From positions 1 through 64,000 of the forward strand of contig JAURVB010013313.1 of assembly GCA_033002965.1 (NCBI GenBank): 64,000 bases of DNA, read 5' to 3'. Position 1 is the stretch's first letter; each line of letters starts with the position of its first letter. This document shows, piece by piece, positions 1-12,572 of the stretch. Origin of the DNA: Piper betle (taxonomy: Eukaryota > Streptophyta > Magnoliopsida > Piperales > Piperaceae). Under the pieces are notes generated by a model that worked only from the letters and a program-made list of their open reading frames with translations, made no database searches and was not told where the DNA came from. The position numbers and the translations under genes were made by a program.

Positions 1-23
1 GGGTTTTATAGTGGGTTGGTAGC

Positions 24-451
24 ATAGTTCAAAAATTAGAATTGGTCGTTGAATCGGATCGATCATCACAAATCGGATAAGAATCGGTTAAGTTGAATCG
101 ATCAAAATCAATCATTGATCTCCTCCGTGTCCCCCACATCATTCTAAAACACGTCATTGGACTATTATTGGTTGTATTTTATTTTATATTTTTAGGATTT
201 ATTTTATTTTTATTGACTCAAGTAAAGAGCAAGTTAGTTTTTATTACCTAGACTACCCTCATTTCCTCCTCCCCCTCACCACCCGCCCCCCCCCCCCCCG
301 CGAGCCCCAAGCCTTCCCTCACTGGCCTAAATCGGCTGATTCTTGGTCCCATTTTTTGCCAAAACGATTCGCTAATATTTTGACTCGATTTTGTGCCAAG
401 CCGAGAAAAATTGGCCGATTCTCAGTGGAATCGACCGATTTTTGCAACTAT
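24..451. mobile_element. Possible small non-autonomous DNA transposon (MITE-like)
   Basis: The left end (from 24) reads ATAGTTCAAAAAT and the right end, read in reverse (to 451), reads ATAGTTGCAAAAATC, giving imperfect terminal inverted repeats of about 14 bp. The flanks GTTGGTAGC (15-23) and GCTGGTAGC (453-461) look like a 9-bp target duplication with one mismatch and one spare G. A 9-bp duplication is what Mutator-type elements make. No coding capacity is seen inside; the interior has a run of C near 286-300 and repeated ATCGG/CCGAT words. The boundaries were judged by eye, so this is a tentative call. Confidence 0.35.
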
Positions 452-660
452 GGCTGGTAGCTTCTGGGTTGCATTTATCTGATCCCTATCTTGCATTATT
501 TAACATTATGCCAAACTGGCATTTAACCTCCTAGATTTGACATCCTAGACTACTTGTATTCAATTTATAGAACCTCTTATGCTTTCACTTTATAGTTGAT
601 CTGCCTCATCCTATACTAAAATGTGTATAGGACGGCTGTTAAGGGGATGATGGGAGTGAT

Positions 661-3600
661 TGTAACGACCTTAATTGTAAAACCCGGCCTACCTGTCCGG
701 TATTTTATGTTCAGTTTGTTGTTGGCCTAATCCAAGTAGCATAATAAAAAATTGGTCTTATAATGAAAAAGATGGAAAAATTCGGGTTTGAAGCTAGCAC
801 CACCGCAACACTGGCCATCAATGCAGGAGTGTGAGCACTGTAGAAGACAAGTACGCATTGCAGCGTTGCGATACTCAAAAGTTGAGATTTGCAGTGCCAC
901 ATTACTCATGTAAAAACTTCTAAATCGAGGCTCAGTGCCACAATACTCAGAAGCCGAGATTTCCAGTATTGCGACACTCGTACACCCAAAACCTAAAATT
1001 TTGGTTTATTTCGTGTTTATATTTGGCATATGCTATGCTTACGAATAGTTAAACATTATATGATGCTTGCACGATGTTCTATGATTGTTAATAGTACTTT
1101 AACATATTGTATGACATCACCATCATATTCATGTCATGACATAGCTTATAGATATGTAAACTAGTCTTAGATATAAGAAAGAGTTATATTATTCTTCAGA
1201 CTAGGACGATTGCAGTTGAGCATCCAAGAGCTGAGATTTGTACGTAGACTAGATCAGTGTTTATTTATTATTTGAGGTGCTTTATGAACTTCTGTTTGGA
1301 GAAGTTTATATGGATTCATCGTGATTATACTATTTTTTCGTGCATGTTGTCATGTTATAGTATCAAGTTATCATGTTATCAAATAAGTAAGTTATCATGA
1401 TTTAAGTATTAAGTTCAACTTATAGTTTGCAAGTGTTAAGTCGAGCGCAAGGCCTAGACCTAGCAACATGTTTTCACATAGTTTTATTTAAACTCATGAC
1501 GGTTCTATAGACATACTACATCGTAGATTTTGGTGCATCTCTCTAAGCAAGGACCAAAGTTCATGTTCCATGGTTACTATCTTGACAACACCAATGATCA
1601 CTCGTAATTATTATTGCATCTCCCAATATTGAGTTAAAATGCAATAACTCTCAGAAGGTATTTATGTGCCAAAATAGGAGTCAAGGCAACCCAAAAGCCA
1701 AGAGTAACACGTAATTTTCAGATTTCATCATGTGTTCTCATGTTTTGTTCTTAGCAACCATATTCGGTATTAAACCTAATGTTCATATTATTCAATTAAG
1801 GTAACTTACCAAGGCTTACATGTAAGTCATATGGATAATTAACTTAGTATGTTTTCATGTTATGAACTAATTAGGTTAATCTATTAGGGCTTCTTTGCAA
1901 GTCACATGGATAGTGTTAATTAGTTGTTCAATTTATTAGATATTAAATAATATGTCATGTTGATGTTGACCAAGTGTATTTATTAAGTATTATGTTTATG
2001 TTTATAAGTATTATTGTTTACAGCATATGTAAGTAGTGGACTCAGTATTGTTATCAATACTGAGTAGATAAGATTTGCTTGTATGCAGGCAATTAGAGGT
2101 TTTGGAGTGATAGGATAGAAGAACTAAGTTTATTAAGATTTTACTTTATTTACTTATTAGTATAATAGTTTAGTGAACCTTTTTGTCGAGTAAGTATTTG
2201 GATAGATATATTTTATTTGGATATAGTTTAGTGATGTAGTGGATAAGTGTCACAGACGTGATTCATGGGCGTGCCGGGAACTAGGGTTTAGGTGTTGTCC
2301 CTAGGTGTCCCGCGTCCATGATGGGGTAGCGGTGGCTATCCGAGTGGTGGAAACAACATACGGAGGCTAACCCGTGTTGAGTTGCAGGTTGCAAACCGAG
2401 GTGCACGAGCTGCTGTGTGTAGCATGGCTATGAGCATGGCGTCGAGTTACAGCAGTGGTGTCGGCACATGGGTCGGTATTTGGTGTACCGAGCATGTGGC
2501 CGAGTCCAGGTCAAGAAACCTCAAGTTGCTGCTGATCGGTGTTTGGGTCGGCATATCGAGGTTGTGGTGCAACCGTGGACCGAGCAGGCTACCGAGCCGA
2601 GTACGCAGCATAGGGTGCCGAGCATTCGCTAGTACCGAGCAAAATAGCGGAACCGTGCTGGAAAACTGTACCGAGCACTGTAGCGGGCGAGCGCGAGGTC
2701 GTGCGCGCTACTGTGCGCGCAAGGAGCGACAGACGCGCTGCTGCGCGAGCGCGCGGGTGCGCGGGCGCACGGCGCGCGGGCGCGCGATGGCGCGCGCTGC
2801 TGTTCGCGCGAGCGGGCGCACGCGGGTGTGCGCGCAGACGCGCGAGCGGGCAGATGCTGGTGGACGCGACAGTGCATGGGCATGCACGAGCGGTGGTGCT
2901 GGTTCAGGGCGATGTTGGTGGACCATTGCTGGCAGTTGGTCGGTGAATTGCTGCGGGAGGTTGAGCCATGTCTGGACGGTGCTGGGGTCGAGCCGGCGGG
3001 CGACGACGGGATGACCAGCGGTGCAGCCAAGGCGGTTTGTGATAAACATCCATGGACGTTGCTGGGGGTGTATCTTGGTGGAAGATATGATCCATATCCA
3101 GACGTGGATGCTGCAACAGACTTCTGAAGATAACCACAAGGCCGTTGGGAAGAACCTGGACGTGGTGTGCTGCTAGGTTGCTGGATACGGTGGGGATTGC
3201 AGATCTTTGTGGATAAAGATGCTGGCAAATATCCGGTGTTATCTGAAATCAGAAGGACGTGGTGCATATATATGCATGGGGTTATGCTGAAAAAGGGGCG
3301 TGTGATTCAGGAGGAATCAGGCCAGATCCGAAGAGAAGACTCTTGAGTTCAGAGTCGGAACTCAGAGAGGAGGACGCTCGGAGGAGGAGGATCGAGTCTC
3401 TGGAGGTCGGTGGATCAGGAGAGATCGAGTCCGGATTGGTTGCTCGAGAGATCTGGAGATCAGGAGATCAGGAGATTGAGGAGAGATCGAAAGATTGAGA
3501 GGCCAGATTAAGGAGAGACGTGGGACTGAATCAAGAGTGGAATCGAGTCCGGTGAGGAGGAGAGTTCCTGAGATTCCAGTCGTCTTCCTTGAGTGAGAAA

Positions 3601-4361
3601 ACAGCGTGGTGCGGCTGGTGAGAAAGAAGCGTGGAGTTGCTGCAGCCGGTGTTCGTGGTGAGCGCTGGAACTCCATCGGCTTGCTGGAATCCAGGTACGC
3701 GTTGTTAGATTGCTGGTGTTGGCAATCGGGGATAGAGTTACTCGGGGAGTAATTCTGGTGCGCCATTGTATTTGTGGGTACATTGGGCGAGGCTGTGGGG
3801 GCTGTCCACGAGCCGAGCAAGTGCTTGAGAGGAGAATTCGAGTGCTTGTAAAATCCTTATGATCGGGTGAATGATATAAGGTTGGGAAGTGTTTTCCCGT
3901 AATCTGTGGTTTGCTTGTTGGCTGTCGTTTTAGGCAGGGAACTTCTGTATCCGAGGTCGCGGTCGAGGTTTACAAGGCACGCAGTAGAGTGGACTGGTGC
4001 TGAGACGAGCAAGGGCAGACGGCACGAACCCAGGGCGTGTTGCTGGCTGGGCGATCGGGCAGTGCTGTGTGGGGTGCTGTTTGACTTCTGGAACAGCCTA
4101 TCGGCAAGGCGTGTCGGTAGCCAGAAGTGCTGTGTTGGTGTTTGGTGCGGTGCCAATACACGGGTGATTGAGCGAAGGGTTGAAGGCAGCAACCTCGGGG
4201 GTGTTGAGGTTGGCCGAACACGAGTTTGGTGTTGGCGTGCAGGCTTCCGTAGTCTCTTCAAGACTGCATTCTTGGTGTTAGGCTGGTGTTCTCGGGTCGA
4301 GAATACGCCGCGCGGACTGGTTAGGGCGAAAAATTTTGGTCCTTGAATCAGGCCCGTGACA
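661..4361 (+). mobile_element. 5' LTR of a Ty3/Gypsy-type retrotransposon
   Basis: The segment begins TGTAACG and ends CGTGACA, a near-perfect terminal inverted repeat of the TG...CA type. It is followed at once by a tRNA-Met primer-binding site and a gag-like reading frame. About 1.28 kb of it (roughly 968-2245) is repeated in direct orientation at 5044-6312, which I read as the remains of the 3' LTR. At 3.7 kb it is long for an LTR. It includes a very CpG-rich tract at about 2686-2860. Open frames inside it are low-complexity products of that composition, and I do not call them genes. Confidence 0.7.
2686..2860. repeat. GCGC-rich low-complexity tract inside the LTR
   Basis: This is alternating purine-pyrimidine sequence made largely of GCGC, GCGCG and CGCGCG words, in sharp contrast with the AT-rich flanks. 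It lies in the second half of the 661-4361 LTR. The dense CpG content suggests either a young insertion or protection from methylation-driven decay. Such sequence can adopt left-handed DNA, but that is inference only. Confidence 0.7.
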
Positions 4362-4376
4362 GAGGTATCAGAGCTG
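4362..4376 (+). promoter_or_regulatory. Primer-binding site for initiator tRNA-Met
   Basis: GGTATCAGAGC (4364-4374) follows two bases after the LTR end. It matches eleven of the twelve bases of the standard plant retrotransposon primer site TGGTATCAGAGC; the first T is replaced by A. Reverse transcription of such elements starts from the tRNA annealed here. It fixes the LTR boundary at 4361 and the element's orientation as plus. Confidence 0.8.
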
Positions 4377-4446
4377 CGTTTACGACCAAGTTCAAGTGCA
4401 ATTGAGGGACAGCACGCATTCAACAGTGGTTCGCTGATTCGATCAC

Positions 4447-4977
4447 ATGGACACACGATCGACGGATGCTCTCAGGGAGAGGGTGGCACGGCTGGAGGTG
4501 TTGGTTGGAGGGCCGACCAATGGTGAGGATAATAATCACCCGGTGTTTAATCGGTTGGAAACCCTAGCCGGTATGGTGGAACGGGTTGCTGATGCACCGG
4601 AATCCAGTGCAGTGCATGAGGATGGATTGGCTGAGATAGTGGAGAATCTCAGGGCAGGTTTCGAGGAAATTCGTTCAGAAATGGCTCTTCTGAAGCGGGC
4701 AGTACTAAACCAGCCTCAGCACTTTGTTGCTGACCAGGTAGCCGAAATCCCAGGAAGGCTTAAGGTGCCGGAGCCAACGAAATTCAGTGGAATCCGATCA
4801 TCAAAAGATCTGGAGAATTTCATCTGGGAGATGGAGGAATATTTTCGAGCTACCATGATTCCTACTCATAGGCAAGTCTCGATTGCCAGTATGTTTCTAA
4901 CTGGCGACGCCAAATTGTGGTGGCGAACACGCACCGAGGACGGAGAGAAGGCTCCGCATGAGTTAGGTTCGGGTTAG
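4447..4977 (+). pseudogene. Truncated gag of a Ty3/Gypsy retrotransposon
   Basis: The reading frame starts 85 bp after the LTR. It opens with a charged, heptad-like stretch (RSTDALRERVARLEVLVG). It then enters a typical plant gag core: a KVPEPTKFSG motif followed by LENFIWEMEEYF and an ...MFLTGDAKLWWRTR motif at about residues 108-165. Only the front of gag is present; there is no zinc knuckle, protease, reverse transcriptase or integrase. The last ten or so codons come from an unrelated LTR tail that joins at about 4948, so the stop at 4975-4977 belongs to the junction. I see it as a broken internal domain, not a gene. Confidence 0.75.
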
Positions 4978-5043
4978 CCGACTTAACCGGGGCCTGTAAC
5001 ATGCCGGTTCGGTTCACGAGTGTGGACCGGATTTGGGGTGTTA
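4948..5043 (+). mobile_element. Tail fragment of the TGTAAAACCC...GGTGTTACA LTR family
   Basis: This 96-bp piece matches the last 90 bp of the solo LTR ending at 36626, including the GAGTTAGGTTCGGGTTAGC and GTAACATGCCGG words and the final GGGGTGTTAC. It is fused upstream to gag and downstream to the middle of another LTR, so both junctions are deletion or recombination scars. Confidence 0.75.
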
Positions 5044-6312
5044 CGGCGACACTCGTACACCCAAAACCTAAATTTTGGTTTATTTCGTGTTTATGTTTGG
5101 CATATGCTATGCTTACGAATAGTTAAACATTATATGATGCTTGCACGATGTTCTATGATTGTTAATAGTACTTTAACATATTGTATGACATCACCATCAT
5201 ATTCATGTCATGACATAGCTTATAGATATGTAAACTAGTCTTAGATATAAGAAAGAGTTATATTATTCTTCAGACTAGGACGATTGCAGTTGAGCATCCA
5301 AGAGCTGAGAGTTGTACATAGACTAGATCAGGTGTTTATTTATTATTTGGGGTGCTTTATGAACTTCTATTTGAAGAAGTTTATATGGATTCATCGTGAT
5401 TATACTATTTTTCAGTGCATGTTGTCATGATATAGTATCAAGTTATCATGTTATCAAATAAGTAAGTTATCATGATTTAAGTATTAAGTTCAACTTATAG
5501 TTTGCAAGTGTTAAGTGAGATGAAGGCTCTAGACCTAGCAACATGTTTTCACATAGTTTTATTTAAACTCATGACGGTTCTATAGACATACTACAGTAGA
5601 TTTTGGTGCATCCTCCTAAGCAAGGACCAAAGTTCATGTTCCATGGTTACTATCTTGACAACACCAATGATCACTCGTAATTATTATTGCATCTCCCAAT
5701 ATTGAGTTAAAATGTAATAACTCTCAGGAGGTCATTTATGTGCCAAAATAGGAGTCAAGGCAACCCAAAAGCCAAGAGTAACATGTAATTTTCAAATTTC
5801 TCATGTGTTCTCATGTTTTGTTCATAGCAACCATATTCGGTATTAAACCTAATGTTCATATTATTCAATTAAGGTAGTTTACCAAGGCTTACATGTAAGT
5901 CATATGGATAATTAACTTAGTATGTTTTCATGTTATGAACTAATTAGGTTAATCTATTAGGGCTTTTTAGGTCACATGGATCACTGTTAATTAGTTGTTC
6001 AATTTATTGACATTAAACAATGTATGTTGATGTTGACCAAGTGTATTTATTAAGTATTATGTTTATATTTATATAGTATTATTGTTCACAACAGTATGTA
6101 AGTGGTGGACTCAGATGTTATCAATACCTGAGTAGATAAGATTTGCTATATGCAAGCAATTAGAGGTTTTGGAGTGATCAGGATAGAAGAACCGGTTTAA
6201 TCAGGTTTACCTTATTTACTGATTAGTATAATATTTAGTGAACCTTTAATGAGTAAGTATTTGGATAGATATATTTTATTTGGATATAGTTTAATAATGT
6301 AGTGGATACATG
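5044..6312 (+). mobile_element. Truncated second LTR copy (direct repeat of 968-2245)
   Basis: The stretch runs in parallel with 968-2245 over nearly its whole length (shared openings GCGACACTCGTACACCC; shared ends near GATGTAGTGGATA), with scattered substitutions and short indels. It lacks about the first 300 bp and the last 2.1 kb of the LTR at 661-4361. Together with the primer site and gag it marks a retrotransposon that lost most of its interior and both far ends of this LTR. Confidence 0.75.
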
Positions 6313-6848
6313 ATGATATAGTGAAACGGCTAGCAGTTAATTTTATTTCCCACAATTTATATGTTTACTTTGTTAAGTACATTTAATTATGCATGCATAA
6401 GTAATTAATGTAATAATCTCAGTTTATGAAGTATCATTATATATGGGGACATTACAAGACAAAACTTTGATGAGGAGTTCGGCTAGAGCGTTTGGCGACT
6501 GAAGGCCTTAAACTAGTTTAAGTTATATGATCAGTTGATTGTTTGGCAGCTGATCATTATGAAAAAATGTCAAAACTAACCATTGGAAAAAGCATATGTG
6601 GGAGATTTGAACCTCAACGTCTACTAGTTTGGGAAAAACTTTGGAAACCTACAAATAGGGCCTTGGGGTGTTGATTTTGAGACACAAGGATGCTCTGATG
6701 AACCCCTAGACTCTCTTTGTGCAATTTAGGAAACTCAAGTCTCTGTTAAGATCAACATTACCTATCAACTTGTATTCTTAGGTGATACATTGTTTAAAAA
6801 GAGAGATTTTTTATGTGAGGCAAGCGCTCAAAGTGTGAGCTTTCTAAT
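6313..6848. other. Unassigned intergenic sequence
   Basis: No gene, repeat structure or recognisable element was found. The short word GAGGCAAGCGCT (6817-6828) recurs in the tandem repeat at 63728-63791. Confidence 0.4.
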
Positions 6849-9785
6849 TGTAACACCCCAAATCCGGTCCACGCTCGTGAACCGAACCGGCATGTTACAG
6901 GCCCCGATTAGGTCGGCTAACCCGAACCCAACTCGTGCGGATCTAATCTCGACGTCTTAAGATGAAGATACGACTCGTCATGTATGGATGAATGCTCAAA
7001 ATCCTAACATGATACTACATGGATGACATGCAAGGTAATTCATACAACAATACTATTACGATCAAAATTAGTAAAAATTCTAAAATACAACGGACAGAAA
7101 TCTCCCCTAAAAGTGCAATTAGGGTCCACCCTGTCAAAGTAATATATACAAGTATATATGCATATATATCAACAATTTTATTAACACAATCTAATATACT
7201 GTAAACTCATTCTAGAACTGGGGTCTCAACCCACAACACTTCCACTGTGCACTCTATTCATGTTTCACAATCTATCATGTCTTAACATTTAATCGTGTCA
7301 CATCATCATGTCTCAAACATTTAATCACACCATTCACTATATAATAACATCATAAACACAATATAATCACCCAATCGACTGACATGTGTGCAAACGACAA
7401 CAGTGCTCCTCCGTCCAAGCTGGCTCCTCCAACTCGTGATTATTACCTACATATAGTATAAAAGCACGTCAGTAACAAGTGTTACTGGTCCGAAAAATAA
7501 AATAACTATAACAAACTGGCTATGAGAGCAAACTCTCATATGAAAGAAAACATCATATACTCCACGTGAACACTCTGAAGGGCACTACTGAGGAGCCACT
7601 GGGCTGCAGACCCGGTAGCATCCCGAACTTACTGATCTGCTGCTGGTACTGTGCCGCTCTCGGCACTTCTTTTTCAGTACTTCACGTAAAACTTTATCCT
7701 AAGCCCTCTCCTTACCTCCATATTTCTCCTGGCCTTGAGCACGAAGGCCGAGTACTCTCAGGCAGTCGCCTTTAATACCCTTTGAACCACAAGTCCGGAC
7801 ATGCGCTGTACTAAACAGTACCCGTAAACCTCCACGTTCTCCGGGTGTGAGGAACTCAAACGCGGAGTTGTCAGGATCCCTCGGGAATGGAACAGTCCGC
7901 TGGCACTAATCTAGAGCCCGCTTTGACTATCACGGCATCCGCTCATGGTACGTGCAGTCGGTTTCTCCATCTCTCGTCTCACTGAAAACGCGAAAACTAC
8001 ATATATATATAGGGCTGGGTAGGGATTTATATAATAGGCCCGAAGGCAACTTGTGGTGGATCTTGTTTTCGAAATCATCCTCGAGGGATCTCATCCTCGA
8101 GGGGTTATTAATCCGGAAATCTGTTCGGCTAGATGGCCCGAGTTAAGTGGGATCCAATAAAACGCCACTTAACCCGTCCTGCAAATGATAAGATAAACAT
8201 ACAATAGAAAGACGTAAAACAGAGTCGAGTCCTAAACGGACCTGGTAGAAGCTCCAAGCGTGTCATCGCGCCTAGGCGGCGAGCTCCTACTCCGTACCTA
8301 CACATCAAAACTAAATACTAACGCCCACTAACTACATGATGCATCAAAATCAATGAATATCACACGACATAATAATCATCCCTCAATAATCGATCAATAA
8401 TCAATAATCATAAAAGTGAAAATAATTCTATCATCCTATTCATTCCAATTTTATCGTGTTTCCTAAGTTACATCGTGCTCAATTAGCATGCTTATACTTC
8501 ATCTCATTAGATCACTTACTTAATCTCATCATGCACATCTTTACTTCATTCATAGTATGGCATTCATCATGACAACTAGTTAATTCTAGCATGCTATGCT
8601 AACAATCATAATCAATTTTAAATAACTCAATCGGAGGTAATTATACCTCACGTAGTCGGCAATCGGCGACGGCTAGGGTTCCGTCGCGTGTCTCGGAGCT
8701 CAAATTCGGCGCTCATCGGCGTCCGAAGCTCGATCGGGCTCGACTGGGTGAGCCTCGTGGAAGATCTGGTTAATTCCGAGTCGAGTTTTCCGGCGGTTTC
8801 CGACGGTTTTCCGGCAGCTTTCCGGCGGTTTTCCAGCTGACAGTCCCCGGCAGCGTCTACTGGCCGGAAAGTGGTCGTGTTGGGTACCCTTGGAACCGGC
8901 TCGGTGAGCCCGACTCATCTACGAGGTCGACGCAGCCAACGGAGGTGGCGGCTCGCCGGAAAATGCATAAAACCGAGCCGGTGGTGATGGTGGCTAGATC
9001 CGGCCAGCCACAGCGGCGATGGCCTCCGTTCCGGTCGGGGAAGGTCGCTGGAGGGCTGAGGGTGCTGAGGCGACCGATCGACCGCGGCGGCGCCAGTCGC
9101 CGGTGGCAGAATCGGCGACGGAAGCGCAACGCGGGCACGGCGTCGCGGCGTGGCTTCCTCGCGTCGCGGCGGCCCGATTGAGGCTGGACCTGGTCGGGCA
9201 GCATGGCGACATTGTCGCGGGGCTAGGCGGTGACGATCGGCGGCCGGGCGGGCGTCCACGGCAGCGGCGGCGGCGACGCGCACAAGGGCTGCGTCGGGCA
9301 AGGGTTTGGGGAAGAAAAGAAGGGTGTGGGGGAGTGTGGTGGCAAAGTCGTAAATATTACTTGACTCGTCTCCGACTCGAGTCAAAAATAATATTTAAGT
9401 CGTAAAAAAATTCCAAAAAATTTGGGAAAAATCCCATAAAATCAAACAACACCAAAAAAATCATAATGATATGCTCTAGAACTATCAACCCACCCAAAAT
9501 ACCCGTAACGTGTCCTAACGCGATAAACGGCCTAAAACTAGTTCTACGATCCACTATATATGATAAAAAAAATAACTGCATACTCTTATATATTCTGATA
9601 ACTCATTCTATTCTGCTGTGTTCATGATGTTATCATCACATACTTGGGTACGCATGACCCTCGTAGCTCATACACGCGACTGGCGTCGGCTCAGTACACG
9701 TGCTCTGAAATTGACTCGACTCAAAAATAACGGTCGAACCGACCGGTTTTGAATATAAAACCCTGACTTGAATCGCAGGTTTACA
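6849..9785 (-). mobile_element. Solo LTR, minus orientation
   Basis: On the plus strand it begins TGTAACACCCC and ends GGTTTACA, the reverse of the family's TGTAAAACCC...GGTGTTACA form. The family hairpin is at 7521-7540 and the GTAAC/GTTAC palindrome at 7470-7487. A GC-rich island lies at about 8690-9330. Long parts are nearly identical to the copy at 59159-61748, indicating recent amplification. There is no internal domain. Unlike other copies, the flanking 5-mers differ (CTAAT left, TTTTG right), so its two ends may derive from different insertions. Confidence 0.8.
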
Positions 9786-9794
9786 TTTTGATTT

Positions 9795-10600
9795 ATGAAG
9801 AAGGTGCTTGGAGAAGGTATAGCTACAAGGGGGTTTGCTCTAAGGGTGTTTGGAGCTTGTTGAGCTAGAATCTTTGGCATTTTGTGCTTGTGAGAGAAGG
9901 CTTATTGGAGGCTCCAAGGGTGTTTGAAAAGCAACTGTCTTTGGCACTTGTGGAGTGCTTGTGAATGAAGCCTAGCTTAGTTGCTTATAAGGTGTGCAAG
10001 TTACTTTCTTGGAGAGGCTATGCTAGCCTTTAAATAAGGCATTTGAGGGAGTGATTTGAAAATCCTCTTGCTACCCTCTTGAGCCTATAGTGGATTTGAT
10101 ACTCTCTTAGAAAAAATTGGAGAAACAAGCTTGAGTTAGAAAGGGATACCTATTAGCTTTTGTTCTAGGTACAATCTTTGTACCAATAAGAATTTAACTG
10201 TAGTGAGTCTTGGGCCTAATACTAAGCTATAATACAACTCACCAACATCATCCACGACCGATGTGGGATAAACCCAATAGTGAGGATCACTTTAAACTCC
10301 CTAGGTTGGGAATAGGTGTGCGAAGTTTCTTGTTTGAGGAAAGGAGGAACTTGGAGAAAGGTGTAGCCTCCATAGGTGTGAAGTCTCAAGGGTGTTTGAG
10401 GCTTGGTTTGGTTAAGATCCTTAGCAATTGGTGCTTGTAGAGGAAGGCTTGTTGGAGGCTCCAAGGGTGCTTGGATTGAAAGCTTCCTCAACACTTGTGG
10501 AGTGCTTGTGAATGAGTCATAAGTTCGGTTGCTTGTAAGGATACAAGTGGTTTGCTTAGTGAAACTACGAAGACCTACCCAATAAAACAACTTGGTGGGC
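9795..10600 (+). repeat. Diverged direct-repeat pair, possibly LTR remnants
   Basis: About 240 bp at 9795-10050 recur at 10340-10590, sharing words such as GGAGGCTCCAAGGGTG and CACTTGTGGAGTGCTTGTGAATGA. The spacing and the transcript-like T-rich sequence that follows are reminiscent of decayed Copia LTRs, but I found no primer site or coding part. No gene is supported. Confidence 0.5.
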
Positions 10601-12572
10601 TAGATGAGAAGGCATACAAGTGGGGAACCTCTTGAAAATTTTGTTTGTGTCCACTTTTCCCTTCTCCCTTATGTTCTTGTGTTTAATGTATTATTCAATT
10701 GTTTTAGCCTACTTCGCTTAGTCTGTTGTGTCTGACTTGCTCACTTTAAGGTAATAAGTCAATCAAGCTCAACACCACCTACTACTTGTATGGTTTGACA
10801 AGTGTCACCAACAAAAGTAGAATTATGGTATTGAACTTGTATTGCCTCCGCACACATCACATTCTATTGGCTTCATTTTGATATTTTAGTTATTTGCATA
10901 TTTGCCTTGCCTATTTACCTTGAGTTTATTGTGCTTAGTTTGATTTTCATTTTTAAGTAGGCTTATTGGCTTATTTATGCATTTTAATTGCTTCTGCATC
11001 TTAGTCCATTCTTGTGATCTTTACGAGGAGACTAGGATTGTGAGGATCTAACTTATTTGAATTGTGAGTTTTAGTTAGCTCTCTCTCTCACAAGTCCATT
11101 TTCAAGCTGAAAATGAAACCTAAATAATTAGAAATATCACCCACATGGCCAATGTGTTGTCAACCAAAAAATAAAAAGATGGACACAGAAGTAGGGGTGG
11201 GCATCAGTTGATCGGACGTCGAACAAGGCATTGACCATGTTTAATTGATATCGGGCAAAATATTGATAATCTTCTGATAACTCTTAAATATAGTTATTAT
11301 TTCATTACTATTTATACACAATTTTAATGCCCTAGCACCCTTTCGCTCTACTGAATATGCTATGAAATAAAAATTTCCAAGAATTCGAACAAAGTCAAAA
11401 TTATTAGCTTATTTGAATACAATTTTGAGTTAATTCTCTTCTACAAGGAACTGTGAAAATGAAGGAAGTTGGTGAACCCTAGTCATGTGCACCCAACTAT
11501 GAAGGAGGAAGATGAGTCATAAGTGGATGATAGCAACACCAACACCAAATCCTACAAATTTTGATTTATTTTATTGTACTTATAATGTTTTCTACATAGA
11601 CATAATCTGCCCAAGCACATATACAAGTCAGCGTCAACTCTGCACATACTAATCTTAAGATGAACTACTTGTAAAAATTGCCAAAAGGAGAACAATTCTG
11701 CACATTGTCAGATCTCCAATTCTTCCAATTCTGTACATGTTTTTGATCTACCATATCTGGCCAAGATCTTCCTAACTTGGCCAAGCCCACAACTATGAAT
11801 TGTCACATGGACACCTTGATGTGCAAGAAGGAAAAACACTCACCTAATGCTAATGATTAAAGGAGAACATCTCATATGCAATAGTGGACAAGGAAGCTGC
11901 AAGGAAGTTACCAAGATCAATCTCCACATAATACTCCACATGGGCAATAAGAATTTCAGAGAACAAACTTATCAACTCCACAAGCTATTGACAAAATAAG
12001 GGGCAAATAAAGGAACAAGAGAGAATCACACCCCATTTGGAGAAATGATTGTGTCAAGTGCACTCCACACATTTTTTGTGGTGAGGAAGCTTCATGGAAG
12101 ATACTGAGAAGGTTCCTAAAAAGTCACCTACCTTGAAGTTGATTTATATATGCATCTTCCCCTACATGAGAAAAGAGTTCTCTTCTTCACCCACATCTTC
12201 TTCTTCTTCTTCTAGACCTTAGAGTTTTGAGCTCTTCAACTTTCTAATCTATAGGAGGGAGAAACTCCAAGAGTTTGTGAAAAAGAATCCATGAAATCAA
12301 GCTACAAGGAAGCAACCGCATTTGGAGAGAAGATTCGTGTCAAGTCATCAACGAATAGATTTGGGTTCTCTCTTCTTCTTCTTTTTCTTGTGTTGCTTTA
12401 TTACTGAGTTTAATGATGTTTTGTAAACCTTTCATCGGGTAATTTTGTATAGATCTGGGATGACAATGGATCTTAATAGAAATGAAATGTAAAGTGTTAT
12501 TATCTATCTCCTTATTTGTGATTATATGTTGAATATTTTATTTCCATTCTTAATGTTTTAAGAGAATAGTTA
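10601..12572. other. Intergenic sequence without recognisable genes
   Basis: The sequence is AT-rich with stop codons in all frames. Two loosely similar phrases (near 12035-12060 and 12325-12345, around GTGTCAAGT) and TTC-rich stretches suggest old retrotransposon leader sequence. I could not classify it. Confidence 0.35.

Noticed and set aside
2382..3267. Overlapping 210- and 212-codon frames on opposite strands
   Set aside because: They are produced by the GCGC-rich tract of the LTR. Composition explains them and no domain is visible.
3857..4456. 199-codon minus-strand frame overlapping the LTR end
   Set aside because: It runs antisense across the LTR end and primer site; its residues show no recognisable domain.
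8915..9385. 156-codon minus-strand frame, and similar long frames at 21496-21933, 37145-37789 and 60935-61294
   Set aside because: They lie in the LTR GC-rich islands. Frames are open on several strands at once, products are Pro/Arg/Ala low-complexity, and the frame is not kept between copies.
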